This document shows positions 53,943-63,866 of a DNA stretch of 64,000 nt, piece after piece. Positions within the stretch are counted from its first letter, which is position 1. Each line of letters opens with the position of its first letter. The DNA lies in the NCBI GenBank assembly GCA_016214785.1, contig JACRNV010000059.1, positions 17,924-81,923 on the forward strand, written 5' to 3'. This DNA comes from Methanobacteriota archaeon. GTDB lineage: Archaea > Thermoplasmatota > Thermoplasmata > SG8-5 > JACRNV01. Made by a program: the position numbers and the translations under genes. Under the pieces are notes generated by a model, which saw only the letters and a list, made by a program, of their open reading frames with translations, was not told where the DNA came from and did not search any database.

Positions 53943-55174
53943 AGGGCCTTCAACTCCTTCGCCGCCTTCCGGAGCGCCTCGATGAAATTGTCCGCGACCT
54001 GCTTTGTGACGTGGGGCATCACGACGACGCGCAGGGAGTTCGGCTCCCTGGCCACGGACAGATGCCACCCTTCCCTCAGGAGCGCGGCCTGAACCCGTCT
54101 CGGGTCGTCGAAGGCGATGTTCAGTATCGTCAGTGGGGGTTCGATGCAGAGATGGAATCCCTCCCTCTGCAGTGATTTGGAAAGATGCCTAGTCACGTCG
54201 AACGCCCCCTTCACTATCCTCGCGTAGCCATCGAAGCCGATGCGCCTGATGGCCGCATACGTGGCCGCGACGGCCGCGCTGCACCTCGTCCCCGAGAGCG
54301 CGGTCTGCCTGTGCTGCGTGAGATAGGGCGCATCCACGGATATGGAGTCGAGCCAGCGCTCGTCCCTGAGCATGAGTGCGCCCGACGGGATGGTGGAGAG
54401 CCCCATCTTGTGCGGGTCCGTGCCGAGGGTGCTCACGCCGTCGATGGAGAAATCGAACGCCGGCGCCCCCATGCCGAGCGCGGGCATGAACGGCAGGATG
54501 AAGCCGCCGAAAGCGGCGTCGACGTGCAGGAAGGCTCCGTCCGCGGCTTCTGCCAGGGCCGGAATGTCGTCGATGGCGCCTACCTCGGTCGTCCCGGCAA
54601 TGCCGACGACGGCTGCCGTGTCCTTCGAGATGGCTCTCCTCGCCATGTCAATGTCAATCGTGAAATCGTCGCCCATCGGGATTTCCACGGGCCTCATGGC
54701 CAGGAGGTCGCAGGCCTTCCTCAGCGAGAAGTGGGCGCTCCTTGGGAAGACCACCTCTCGCTTTCCCGGGCTCATGTTGCGCGCGAGCCAGAGCGCGGTG
54801 ATGTTTGCCTCCGTGCCACCTCCTACGACCTGGCCGGAGCAACCTTTACAATGGTATAGGGCCGAAAGCCATATGATGACCTTATCCTCGAGCTTGCGCG
54901 TCCCCGGATAGAGGCCGGGGTTGCCCAGGTTCGCCTCTATGAACTTCGAATGAGCTTCTATCGCGATGTCATGCGGCGCCGTGCACATGGAGCCCAGAAT
55001 CCGCCCGTCACCGAACCAGAAGTCCTCGTCGTATGCGTCATCGAGCTCGGATAGGACGCGCTGCCGGCTCGCGCCCTTCGCTGGAAAAATGCTTCTATCC
55101 GATACGATGGCCTCTGATCTTCGGGGCCTTTCATCTTTCTTGTGCGGCGTTTTCCCAGCCCTATCTCTCGCCAT
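53939..55174 (-). CDS. mfnA: L-tyrosine/L-aspartate decarboxylase MfnA
   Basis: The 411-residue PLP enzyme contains RVLSELDDAYDEDFWFGDGRILGSMCTAPH, GTEANITALWLAR, the cofactor-histidine region SAHFSLRKACDLLAM, HVDAAFGGFILPF and the Schiff-base lysine in TLGTDPHKMGLS. Archaeal members decarboxylate tyrosine (methanofuran route) or aspartate (giving beta-alanine for CoA). Given the phosphopantoate-beta-alanine ligase gene in this window, the aspartate role is attractive but not proven. The ATG at 55174 overlaps the upstream gene by 14 nt; the family core starts about 25 residues later. Confidence 0.92.
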   Translation of the reverse strand: MARDRAGKTPHKKDERPRRSEAIVSDRSIFPAKGASRQRVLSELDDAYDEDFWFGDGRILGSMCTAPHDIAIEAHSKFIEANLGNPGLYPGTRKLEDKVIIWLSALYHCKGCSGQVVGGGTEANITALWLARNMSPGKREVVFPRSAHFSLRKACDLLAMRPVEIPMGDDFTIDIDMARRAISKDTAAVVGIAGTTEVGAIDDIPALAEAADGAFLHVDAAFGGFILPFMPALGMGAPAFDFSIDGVSTLGTDPHKMGLSTIPSGALMLRDERWLDSISVDAPYLTQHRQTALSGTRCSAAVAATYAAIRRIGFDGYARIVKGAFDVTRHLSKSLQREGFHLCIEPPLTILNIAFDDPRRVQAALLREGWHLSVAREPNSLRVVVMPHVTKQVADNFIEALRKAAKELKAL

Positions 55175-57002
55175 GGCTCCGCGACACCCCCTCGAGAAGT
55201 ATCTTCTGCTCGACGCTGGCGACGGTCCGCGCCAGGTCCAGCAGGTGGGGATAGGGCGCGGAGACGCCGTCGACGCGGCACCTGATGCAGGCATCGAGGA
55301 GCGCCCGCGACGCGTGCAGCCCCTCGCCCTCGAGTATGACGGGCCTGCCCTGCGCCCTAGTCCTGCCCACGAGCTCCAGGACCGCCCGTCTCAGCGCCTC
55401 GTCGGCGGGCTGCGGATAGCCCGCGTCCCTGAGCGTCGGGGAGCCGGGGTCTATGGCCGAGATGAGGTTGCGCAGCCTGTCTATGTTGGCGACTATGCCG
55501 TCGCACAGCCTGGCGTAGTCCTCGGCCAGGAAGACGCTCCCCGCCACGTCGGCCGACAGCCATATCCCGAAGCTCTGCGCGCGCTCCAGGCCCAGCGCCT
55601 TCGCCCGCGACACGAGCCCGTGCGCCTCGTCGAGGCTGCGCACGAACGGCAGCAGGAGCGACAGGTTCCTCGCGCCGGAGGCGCGCGCGTCCGCGAGCGC
55701 GCCAAGCTCCGCGTCCAGAAGCATCGAGTACGCCGGCGAGAGATGCCTCCCCGTGCCTCTCATGCCTATGTAGGGATTTGCCTCGGCCTGCTCGTACCTT
55801 TCGCCACCCTGCACGGGACGGAGGTCGTGGCTGCCGAAGTCTGATAGAGAAACAAGGACGGTCCGGTCGCCGAAATTCTTACCCATCCGGGCGAGTTCCT
55901 CGGCCAGGCGCGCCCTCATCCCCGCGTACGCCTGTCCATTGGCGGCGAGCGGGTGGCCGCCGAGCTGCGAGAGCACGAACTTCTCCACCCTCACGGGCAC
56001 GATGCCCTGCACGGCCGACGGAAGGGCGAAATCGACAGTGCCCAGCTCGCCCGACATGTAAAGCGACGTGGCAATGACCGGCCAGCGGTCGTCGGGCGCC
56101 ATCGCTGGCATCGGAGCGGCATGCGCCGCCTGTGCCTTCGCCGGATGGTCCATGACGTCCATGACCCACAGCGCCGCGGGCCTGTCGCCGACCATGGCCC
56201 ACACGAGCGCGGGCTCGGCGCCGAGCGCATCCCGGGCGGCGAGCATGAACGAGCACAGTTCCTTTATATCGTCGTCGTCAAGCTTCCTCTCGCCGCGCAG
56301 GCCCTCCGAGACATTGACACGCGAAACGCCCTTCTCGGTGAGGGTGAACTGCCACGCCTGTTGGGCCAAGTGCGCCTTCTGGACGGCCATGCCCGGCAAT
56401 GCCACGACGTATCTGTCCCTCTCGATGCGCTTGTCCAGGAGCCCGTGCGGCAGTCCGTATACAGCTTCGATTTCGATGCCCTTGCCATCGAGGCCGATGC
56501 TCGCCGTGCCCGATGTCTCGCACTCGCAAGCCTGGAGCGCGGCAATCGGCGCCTTGAGAGAGTCCATGGAAGGGTCCAGCGAGGCGAGCCACAGCTCCCT
56601 CACGCGCTGCACGAGTTCCCCCTTGCTCACGGCCGGCGCGAGGACGGGCAGGCCCTTGCCCAGGCTCGGCGACAGCCACAGCGCCTTGCGGGCGTCCATC
56701 TCCTTCGCCAGCGCGACCTCCAGCTCCCAGGGCATCGAGAGTCCAGCGAGTGCCTCCCTGAAGCGCTTCGCGCCCTCCTCCCTCTCCCTGTCGCTGGTTT
56801 CCTTCTTTGTCCTAGCACGGGACAGTGCCTCGGCCGCGCCGGGGGCGCCCACGAACTCGTCCAGCGCCTCCTGCGTGACGCAGAATCCCTTCGCGGAGGC
56901 TAGGCCGCGCTGCGAGAGCGCCGCCAAGTGCGCGAACGGGGCGCCGAGCAGATCAACGTCCTTGGTTGGAGCGTCCTCGATCCTCGCCAAACGCCGCTTC
57001 AT
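55161..57002 (-). CDS. PEP-synthase-like protein lacking the phosphohistidine domain (probable pseudoenzyme)
   Basis: The 613-residue protein aligns by motif with both ends of PEP synthase. The N-terminal part has LLGAPFAHLAALSQRGLASAKGFCVTQEALDEFV. The C-terminal PEP-barrel part has VQGGERYEQAEANPYIGMRGTGRH and GARNLSLLLPFVRSLDEAHGLV. The central swivelling domain with the GGxxSHAA-type phosphohistidine is missing: the ATP-grasp end (EPALVWAMVGDRPAALWVMD) runs into the barrel after about 60 residues. The RSSAT-type ATP-binding motif and the late catalytic Cys (here VILEGEGLHAS) are also lost. A regulatory or binding role is likely. It lies upstream of mfnA and dph2 in one tight operon. Confidence 0.78.
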   Translation of the reverse strand: MKRRLARIEDAPTKDVDLLGAPFAHLAALSQRGLASAKGFCVTQEALDEFVGAPGAAEALSRARTKKETSDREREEGAKRFREALAGLSMPWELEVALAKEMDARKALWLSPSLGKGLPVLAPAVSKGELVQRVRELWLASLDPSMDSLKAPIAALQACECETSGTASIGLDGKGIEIEAVYGLPHGLLDKRIERDRYVVALPGMAVQKAHLAQQAWQFTLTEKGVSRVNVSEGLRGERKLDDDDIKELCSFMLAARDALGAEPALVWAMVGDRPAALWVMDVMDHPAKAQAAHAAPMPAMAPDDRWPVIATSLYMSGELGTVDFALPSAVQGIVPVRVEKFVLSQLGGHPLAANGQAYAGMRARLAEELARMGKNFGDRTVLVSLSDFGSHDLRPVQGGERYEQAEANPYIGMRGTGRHLSPAYSMLLDAELGALADARASGARNLSLLLPFVRSLDEAHGLVSRAKALGLERAQSFGIWLSADVAGSVFLAEDYARLCDGIVANIDRLRNLISAIDPGSPTLRDAGYPQPADEALRRAVLELVGRTRAQGRPVILEGEGLHASRALLDACIRCRVDGVSAPYPHLLDLARTVASVEQKILLEGVSRSHGER

Positions 57003-57160
57003 CGGATTGGGAATCGTTCACGGGTAGAAAAGCCTTCGCCACTCATGGGGCCTCTGCTGCGAATTGCTTCTTTTCGACCCCATGGGGACATCTTTCACAG
57101 ATGCAAAGGATTTGGCTCGCATCCGAAAGCGCAATCACCCGTTGCCCGGTCGGCAGTCCA

Positions 57161-60100
57161 TCACCAGGCGACGGTCCATACCGAATCGGTCGGGACGTGT
57201 ATCCAGTATCCTTCGCCGGGCTTGAGGACATAGTTCGGCCCTATGGACTTGGTCTTGTACGGCGCAGTGGGATCGAAGGCCTCGACGATGTCGGCCCCCG
57301 TCCCCCAGAACGCGATAGACGCCGTCATCGTATCGTTCTGGGTTGGGTAGCCGACCATGTTCCAGCCCTTGTGGAGCGGGACGGAGGTCGAGTTCGCCCA
57401 GAGGCCCTTGACGGTCAGGGTGATGTTCGACGATACATTGAGCCAGAAGCCCATCGTGTGGTTCAACGGTGGCATGTCGTTCAGCGAAGGAGCCCATCCA
57501 GTGTAGTACTGCTTCCACGGGTTCGCAGGGTCGAGGGGGTCGTACCACTGCACCCTGTCCCAGCGGCCGCTGGTCGAGCCGAGCGCCTTCTCGAGTGAGG
57601 GGTCGACCTGCATCATCGGGAGCGATATCAGGTTCCAGCCCGCGGAGAGGTTCCTTGTCCACGAGCAGAGGACCGTGAAGTTCCATGTGAAATCGAGGTC
57701 GTTTCCCAGAGTATCGACGGCGACGATCCTGCAGCCCACCACCTGCCCCTCGGAGAACCCTTCTTCGTGCCAGTAGGAGACGATATAACCCCCTCCCACG
57801 GGCTCGAGCACGCGGACGACCTTGGAGCCGTTGACGTAGAGGTCTATGCTCGATTCCACGACCCCGGATGCGTCGGTCACGCGCACGCTGACGACCGGGG
57901 TGGTGTTGTAGGCATAGCCGCTTACCGATGGCGCTTCGTCCGAGTGCATCGGGGGCTGCGTGTCGCCGAGCACTATCGTTACATAGAGGCTCGCGTCCAT
58001 GTCGGCGCTGTAATTGACCGTGTCGTAGCCGGGCTTGGTAACAGTCAGCTCGTACGGCGAATATTCGACCATGCCGGTCGAGTTCCACGAACGGGCGACC
58101 AGGCGCGTCCAGTTCACATAGCCGTTCGCGTCGGTCGGGTATTTCTCATTGTAGGTGCCGTTCCCGTTGTCCACCGCTCGGACATCGGCGCCCTCGATTG
58201 GCGCGCCCGAGGTATTCACCACCCTGACGTGGAGGAAGTAAAACTCAGTAGAGACTGAGGCCCCGTCCTCGAAGATGTACCCTGCCGAGCCGAGGGTGCA
58301 GTTCACCATCGCCAGCTCCGACGCACCGGCCAGCCGCGCGGGCGCATCCTCATCGGCGAACGATGCATTCTCCAGGGTGATGCTCGCGCCCTCGCAGAAG
58401 ACGCTGTACTGCGACGAGCCCGAGAACTCGCTGCTTGCCACGACCGAGTCCAGGTCATACACGAGCGAGAGGTTCGCGGCGATGACCGTGCCGGTGGCGC
58501 TGCTAGCGATCTCCATCGGCACGTATGCAAGCGTTCCGTTCACGATGGCGTGGGCGCTCACCTCGCTCGCGAGGGCGTCCCGGCCGAGATGGGTGACGCC
58601 GGCGTACGTCCCAGGGGCTAAGAACTCGTCAGCACCGTCCGCGCCCACGTCCAGCGTCACATCAGATGGATAGCCGACGTAGCGCGAATCGTAGAGGTAG
58701 ATGTCGGGCACGCCGCGACTCTGGTTCACGAAGACGACGCGAGGCCCCCATATAGCCGGGCGGCCGTCTATCTTGGCGTTCTCCTCGATGACCGTGTGCT
58801 CGCCGGTCGTGATGTTCTGCACGTGCACGCCCCAGTGATAGTTGCTGTAGTCGACCGAGTACCACGTCACCATGTCCCCCCAGAGCTCGGGGCAGAAGTG
58901 CGAAATCTTGTCGTTGGTCACGAGCGTCTCATTGCCCGTCGCGCGGTCCATAGCGTATATGTCCCAGTCGGCGACGCCGTCGCCGTTCCTGTCCCCGTTC
59001 CGGTTGTCCTGCCATGCCACCCAGCGCTCGTCCACAGCCGGTAGATGCTGGAGCGCCCCATCGGGCTTGCCAGTGATGTCTGAGGCATCGCCCGAGCTCA
59101 GGTTTCCCTTCCAGATGTCGGCGAATATGGGGCTCCACGGCCCCTCGCTCGAGAAGTTCCACCAGACAACCGCATCCCCCCACACGTCCGGGGAGAGGTC
59201 GTCGCCGTCTGCGTTCCTGTTGAATGGATAGTACGTGGAGTTGGCCAGCGAGAGCGCCCAGATGTCCGCATCCCCCGCGTCGTCGGCCGACCATACGACA
59301 TAGTCCTCGCCCACGCACGGCTCCCACTCCTGCTGTGCCGGGTCGTCCGAGACGCACCACTCCGTGCGGTTCGCGAGCGAGTAGAGGCACGCCTTCGAGA
59401 GGCCAGAACCGAGGTCGGTCCACGCGGCCAAGTCCCCCCAGATGGATGGATTGTACTGGTTTGCCGCCGTGCGCGAGAGCCGGGTCAGGGCCGGGTCATC
59501 GTCGCTCTTGGGCCATTCCATGTAGTTCGGGACGCCGTCGCCGTCCGAGTCGACGCTTAGGTTATACGTGTAGATGTCCCAGTCGCCGCCCCTCTTGTCC
59601 ATCCATACGACGCGGTCCTGCCATATCGCTGGCTTGAGCTGCGGCGCGTCGTCATAAGTCAGGGGCACGTTCTTCATCAGCGCGCCCTCGAGGTCGAGAG
59701 ATATGTTCGTGAGCCTCGCCCGCGCCGGGTAGGATATCCCGCCCTTCTGCCACGCACCGCCATCGATGAACGAAGCCCTGATGTCGCCGGTCCCGGTGGA
59801 GAAGAGGGTCTCCTCGACCCCCCTCAGGTTCCCCGTGGCATAGATGCCGTAGTCGTTCCCTCCGAACGTGCAGTTCGAGACGAGCGGTCCGGAGCTTGAC
59901 GAGAGCATGCCATATGTATTACCCCAGAATTCGGTGCCGTTGAAGACCGGGCCCGCGTCGCTCAGGTATGCGCCAACGCCGTTGAAGGAAAGGTTGGAAC
60001 CCAGTACCTCGGGGTAGCAGTCTGTGATGAGGATGCCCGCGTTGATGTTGTCGTGCGCCCAGAGCCCGCTGACGGGCACTGTCGTGCCAGTGAGGCCCAG

Positions 60101-63100
60101 TCCGTCATAGCAGGAACTCAGGAGGGCGTTCAAGAGCGCGCCTGCGCACCCGGTGAACCGCGCGCCCGTTGTCGAGCGCGACACCGTGAGGTCTTCGATG
60201 AAGACATTGCTGTCGTAGGCGTTCAGGCCCGCATTGCTCGCATGGCGCGCATCGAGGCCGTTCACATCGAGAACGCTCTTGCCGTCGGCGTAAATGCCGT
60301 CCGAGCACCAGTCTATTGACAGGTTGGTCGCGTTCGCCCAGCTCGAGGAAATGGACACGGCCCGCTGGCCGGGCCAGAGGACGCTCGAGTTCGCGAGCGA
60401 AAGCGTTGACCTGTCAGAGATTAACGAGTAAGGCGCGTTGACAAGGGTCTCGTTCATCGTCGCCCTCGCCCCGTCCTCCACCTTGAACTGGAACCGCTTC
60501 GGGTTGCCGGGGGCATAAGCTCCGCAGGCCGAGACATTGCTCCGGTCCAGCGTCAGGTTGCCCTGCGCGACGCTTACAAATTTCTCCATGCCGTCTCCGG
60601 GCGCGAGGAAGAGGCTGACGTTGCGGAGCGCGAGGTCGCCGCCCTTCACGACGGTGACGTTGCCGTTCGTGTAGATTGTCTGGTTCGAGTATGATTCATT
60701 GGAATCTACGTAAATGCCGCCGTCCCACCAGTACGCCGAGGAGTTGGTCATGTTCAGCTCGACGTAATCGCCTTGCGAGAGTTTTGTGGCCATGCTCCCT
60801 GCCATGAACTCCGCGCCGTGGTAGAACCCCCTCAGCGTCGCGGGCTGTGCGCTCACAGCCCCCTCGGTGGTGAGGACGTGGTCCCTGAAGCCCATCCACG
60901 CCGGGCCGACGCAGACCCTCTCGTCTACTGGGTTGCCCGGGGCGTCGAAGAGGAACGCGCGCGCGCCGTCCAGGGGCGCGGGCGTCTGGTCGAATGCGCG
61001 CACGGAGACGTAGCCGCCGACCGCCAGGTACGACGAGTCCGAGACGCTCACTTTCCCCTCCGAGAACGAGGAGTTGAGCGCCGTCGGGAACGAGCGCGGC
61101 CCGACGTAGAAATGGGTGCCGCCAGAGAGAGTGCTGTTCGACACGACCGGGGAGGCGCTGTCCGCGTATACGGCGAAGGAATTCCCGGCCACCGTGCAAT
61201 TGTCAATCGTCCCGCCGCCGTACCCGACGTAGACGCCCGTGTAAGGCGAGGAGAGGGAGGAATCGCGCGCGTCGAGCTCACCGCCCCATCCGAAGGCGGC
61301 GAAGCTTGCTGCGCCGCTGACGCTCGCCCTGTCCATCCTCCCGGTGCCGAACACGGAGTAAACGCCGTAGGTGGAATTGGTGATGCTCGCGCCCGATGCC
61401 GACCAGTCCGAGCCGTAGGCGTAGATGCCGTAGGGGGACTTGTCGATGGAGATGTCGTTCAGCTCGTTCGCGCCCCCGGTCAGCAGCACCGCCGCCGAGA
61501 TGCTCCTGCTCACGCCCACGTTGTCCGCGGCCATCGAGCAATAGTAGGCGTTGATGCCCGTCTTGCAGTACGTGAAGCTCGCTCCGGACAGATTCAGGAC
61601 GGTGTTCATCCCAGCGGACACGCCGTTTTGCGAGGCGAACGAGACGCCCCCGCCGCTCCACCATGTCTGCGGTGCGAGGAGCATGACGTCCCTGGACCAC
61701 CTGATGTCCGGGTTCGTGAAGTACCCCGTCGAGGACTGGGAGACCGTGACCGCGAACGGCACGGGCGTCAATGGCCTGCGCGCCCCCGCGGAGCAGAGGA
61801 GCGAGCCCTCCACGGCCAGCATGCCACCGTCGGTGTAGAGGCCGATGGTCTTGTCCGGAGGCGGGGCGAAGAGCATCGTCGAGTTCCTGAGGGTTATCTT
61901 GGAGCCGGCCTGCACGTAGACGCCGCCCCTGGCCACGACTGTCATGTTCTCGTACGTCGCCTCGCCGCCGGGGAGGTAGGTGTCGCCGTCGAAATATCGC
62001 CAGTCAGTCCTATTTGCGACTCTGACCTCGACCTGCGGCATTGGAGCGCTCGCGTTCAACCCTGTCATCGCGACACCCGCCGACATTCCGTAGGCGTATG
62101 CGTGCATCGGGAGCCGCACCTCCTCCCTGTCACTGAATATCATCGAGCTGCGATAGGCCAGGCCGACGGCCAGGCCAGTCGCGTCGGTCGAGCCTTCGGA
62201 CGCCGTCGCCATCTCCGAGTCGAGGATGGACACCTTCAAGCCGCCCACAGGAAGCCCCGTGGCTTCGTCCACGACGAGCGCGGACGTGTGCTCCCCCACC
62301 GAGACATAGGCACAGCTATCCATTGACAGTGCCGAGTGATTGAACGATACGTTCACCAGGCACGGGTACGAGTCCCCGACCGAGACGAACGCCGACGCCC
62401 CTTCGAGCGTGCCGTCGCATACGAGCGGCGAGGAGTACTGGGCGTAGACGGCCGCGACGGCCGCGCCCGCGACGGCCGCGCCGTAGATGCTTGGGGACGA
62501 AGACTGGAGGTAGATGCCGTATAAGCCGCCGCTCACCGACACCCTGGCGATGTCCGGCAGCGACGACGAGACGCCGAGCCCGATTGCGCATCCCGTGACA
62601 TTCAAGTCCCGTATGAACGCGTCTGTCTGTATGAGCTGCACGCCCACCGAACAGTTCGAGACAGCCACGTTCGACAGGCTCGCCGACGAGGATATCAGCC
62701 TCAGCCCGGTTGTGGAGTCGGAGAGCGCTGCGTGGCTCATACTCACGGTCGTGTCGCGCGCCTCCAGGCCGTCGGCGCCGTTCCACAGGCCCGCACCGCT
62801 GACCTCGCTGTTCGTCACCTCGAGGCTCCCGCCCGAGGCTATCGAGAACCCGTAAGAGAAGGTTGAGTCGTTGCCCGCCACCATGGACATGTCGCCGTCG
62901 GTGGCGGGATCGCTGTCGAAGTCAGCGAGCCTCATCGAGCCGTTAACGAGGATGTGGTATTGCGCATCCGCCGAACAGTTCATCCGCAGTGTGGTGTTGA
63001 TGAGGGCAAGCGAGCCCGTCGCGTTCACCGTCAGGTTGCCGGTCAGGTAGAATACGCTGTTGAAGTAGCTCAAAGGGCCATCGACGTACCAGTCGCCGTC

Positions 63101-63229
63101 GATGACGTATACGTCGCCGCCCGGTGGCCCGAGCACGGCGCCAAAGGGGCGGTCGCCTCCTATGGTCATCGGGAAGGCCGTCAGCAAAACCGACACGGCC
63201 AGCGCGAGAGCGAGCGCCCCTTTCTTCAC
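57161..63229 (-). CDS. Giant secreted beta-helix/beta-propeller surface protein
   Basis: The 2022-residue protein has a signal peptide (ALALALAVSVLLTAFPMTIGG). About residues 90-1180 form long series of parallel beta-helix repeats, e.g. GLYGIYLQSSSPSIYGAAVAG, PYGIYAYGSDWSASGASITNSTYGVYS and GNDYGIYATGNL, in three blocks separated by NQTIYTNGNVTVVKGGDLALRN-type units. Residues about 1190-1520 are a TolB-like propeller (AIWQDRVVWMDKRGGDWDIYTYN; WGDAVVWW) holding Ca-binding-like DSDGDGVPNY and DRNGDGVADWD loops. A carboxypeptidase-regulatory-like module (GAPIEGADVRAVDNGNGTY) and twin GWNLISLP/GWNMVGYP modules end it. No C-terminal membrane helix is seen. NxS/T sites are very frequent. Adhesion or polysaccharide binding is a family-level guess. 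Confidence 0.88.
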   Translation of the reverse strand: MKKGALALALAVSVLLTAFPMTIGGDRPFGAVLGPPGGDVYVIDGDWYVDGPLSYFNSVFYLTGNLTVNATGSLALINTTLRMNCSADAQYHILVNGSMRLADFDSDPATDGDMSMVAGNDSTFSYGFSIASGGSLEVTNSEVSGAGLWNGADGLEARDTTVSMSHAALSDSTTGLRLISSSASLSNVAVSNCSVGVQLIQTDAFIRDLNVTGCAIGLGVSSSLPDIARVSVSGGLYGIYLQSSSPSIYGAAVAGAAVAAVYAQYSSPLVCDGTLEGASAFVSVGDSYPCLVNVSFNHSALSMDSCAYVSVGEHTSALVVDEATGLPVGGLKVSILDSEMATASEGSTDATGLAVGLAYRSSMIFSDREEVRLPMHAYAYGMSAGVAMTGLNASAPMPQVEVRVANRTDWRYFDGDTYLPGGEATYENMTVVARGGVYVQAGSKITLRNSTMLFAPPPDKTIGLYTDGGMLAVEGSLLCSAGARRPLTPVPFAVTVSQSSTGYFTNPDIRWSRDVMLLAPQTWWSGGGVSFASQNGVSAGMNTVLNLSGASFTYCKTGINAYYCSMAADNVGVSRSISAAVLLTGGANELNDISIDKSPYGIYAYGSDWSASGASITNSTYGVYSVFGTGRMDRASVSGAASFAAFGWGGELDARDSSLSSPYTGVYVGYGGGTIDNCTVAGNSFAVYADSASPVVSNSTLSGGTHFYVGPRSFPTALNSSFSEGKVSVSDSSYLAVGGYVSVRAFDQTPAPLDGARAFLFDAPGNPVDERVCVGPAWMGFRDHVLTTEGAVSAQPATLRGFYHGAEFMAGSMATKLSQGDYVELNMTNSSAYWWDGGIYVDSNESYSNQTIYTNGNVTVVKGGDLALRNVSLFLAPGDGMEKFVSVAQGNLTLDRSNVSACGAYAPGNPKRFQFKVEDGARATMNETLVNAPYSLISDRSTLSLANSSVLWPGQRAVSISSSWANATNLSIDWCSDGIYADGKSVLDVNGLDARHASNAGLNAYDSNVFIEDLTVSRSTTGARFTGCAGALLNALLSSCYDGLGLTGTTVPVSGLWAHDNINAGILITDCYPEVLGSNLSFNGVGAYLSDAGPVFNGTEFWGNTYGMLSSSSGPLVSNCTFGGNDYGIYATGNLRGVEETLFSTGTGDIRASFIDGGAWQKGGISYPARARLTNISLDLEGALMKNVPLTYDDAPQLKPAIWQDRVVWMDKRGGDWDIYTYNLSVDSDGDGVPNYMEWPKSDDDPALTRLSRTAANQYNPSIWGDLAAWTDLGSGLSKACLYSLANRTEWCVSDDPAQQEWEPCVGEDYVVWSADDAGDADIWALSLANSTYYPFNRNADGDDLSPDVWGDAVVWWNFSSEGPWSPIFADIWKGNLSSGDASDITGKPDGALQHLPAVDERWVAWQDNRNGDRNGDGVADWDIYAMDRATGNETLVTNDKISHFCPELWGDMVTWYSVDYSNYHWGVHVQNITTGEHTVIEENAKIDGRPAIWGPRVVFVNQSRGVPDIYLYDSRYVGYPSDVTLDVGADGADEFLAPGTYAGVTHLGRDALASEVSAHAIVNGTLAYVPMEIASSATGTVIAANLSLVYDLDSVVASSEFSGSSQYSVFCEGASITLENASFADEDAPARLAGASELAMVNCTLGSAGYIFEDGASVSTEFYFLHVRVVNTSGAPIEGADVRAVDNGNGTYNEKYPTDANGYVNWTRLVARSWNSTGMVEYSPYELTVTKPGYDTVNYSADMDASLYVTIVLGDTQPPMHSDEAPSVSGYAYNTTPVVSVRVTDASGVVESSIDLYVNGSKVVRVLEPVGGGYIVSYWHEEGFSEGQVVGCRIVAVDTLGNDLDFTWNFTVLCSWTRNLSAGWNLISLPMMQVDPSLEKALGSTSGRWDRVQWYDPLDPANPWKQYYTGWAPSLNDMPPLNHTMGFWLNVSSNITLTVKGLWANSTSVPLHKGWNMVGYPTQNDTMTASIAFWGTGADIVEAFDPTAPYKTKSIGPNYVLKPGEGYWIHVPTDSVWTVAW

Positions 63230-63277
63230 GCCGGTAGTATTCGCTTGGGTGATAGATAAAGCTTGCCACTCCGGCGC

Positions 63278-63793
63278 CTAGAGCTCCTTGCTCCCCTGTT
63301 CCACGACGACGTGTATGGGCGACGGCAGTTTCATCCCCGCGCGCCACAGCGCCTCCTTGGCGTCGTCGTAGAAGGCCGTGTTGGTCCTCAGCATCATGAG
63401 CTTCTGCCCCGACTTGACGCGCACGGCGGTGCCGACGGGCTTGCCGAACGCGCCCCTCATCCCGCTAGAGACACGGTCCGCGCCCGCGCCCGTCGCCATC
63501 TTGTTCTCCCTTATGACGAAGTGCGGGTAAAGCAGAAGCTTGAGATGGTAGCCCATGGCCCCGGCCTTCTTCTGTATGAACCTGTTCGCGGCGATACGCG
63601 CGGCCTCGAGGGAGATGTCCCTTATCTGGCACGGCTCCTCGATGACGAGGCTCATCACTATCGGGAAGTCGAACCTCATGTTGCCCAGGTCGAACTGGCT
63701 GATCCTGCCGCCTGGAACCCCTCCCATGTATTCGCGCCTGCAATAGGCCTGTCCCTTTATCTGCCTGTACATTCGGGCCGGTTTTCGCACCAT
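63278..63793 (-). CDS. rpl10e: Large ribosomal subunit protein uL16 (L10e)
   Basis: The 171-residue protein begins VRKPARMYRQIKGQAYCRREYMGGVPGGRISQFDLG, the diagnostic start of archaeal L10e/uL16. It continues with LEAARIAANRFIQKKAG, LYPHFVIRENKMATGAGADRVSSGMRGAFGKPVGTA and a C-terminal beta end. It binds 23S rRNA near the tRNA A and P sites. A TATA box (TATATAAATA, 63831-63840) lies about 40 nt upstream, giving a short leader. Confidence 0.96.
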   Translation of the reverse strand: MVRKPARMYRQIKGQAYCRREYMGGVPGGRISQFDLGNMRFDFPIVMSLVIEEPCQIRDISLEAARIAANRFIQKKAGAMGYHLKLLLYPHFVIRENKMATGAGADRVSSGMRGAFGKPVGTAVRVKSGQKLMMLRTNTAFYDDAKEALWRAGMKLPSPIHVVVEQGSKEL

Positions 63794-63830
63794 GCTGTCG
63801 CCCCCGGTGCAGGGTCGGATAGAGAGTCGC

Positions 63831-63840
63831 TATATAAATA
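63831..63840 (-). promoter_or_regulatory. TATA box for rpl10e
   Basis: TATTTATATA (minus strand) is placed about 38-47 nt before the L10e ATG, consistent with initiation near 63808 and a 15-nt leader. Confidence 0.55.
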
Positions 63841-63866
63841 TTGGTAATATCAATTGCAATTGTACT

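Noticed and set aside
60773-62326. 517-codon plus-strand ORF
   Set aside because: It is antisense to the giant beta-helix protein and has low-complexity shadow composition.
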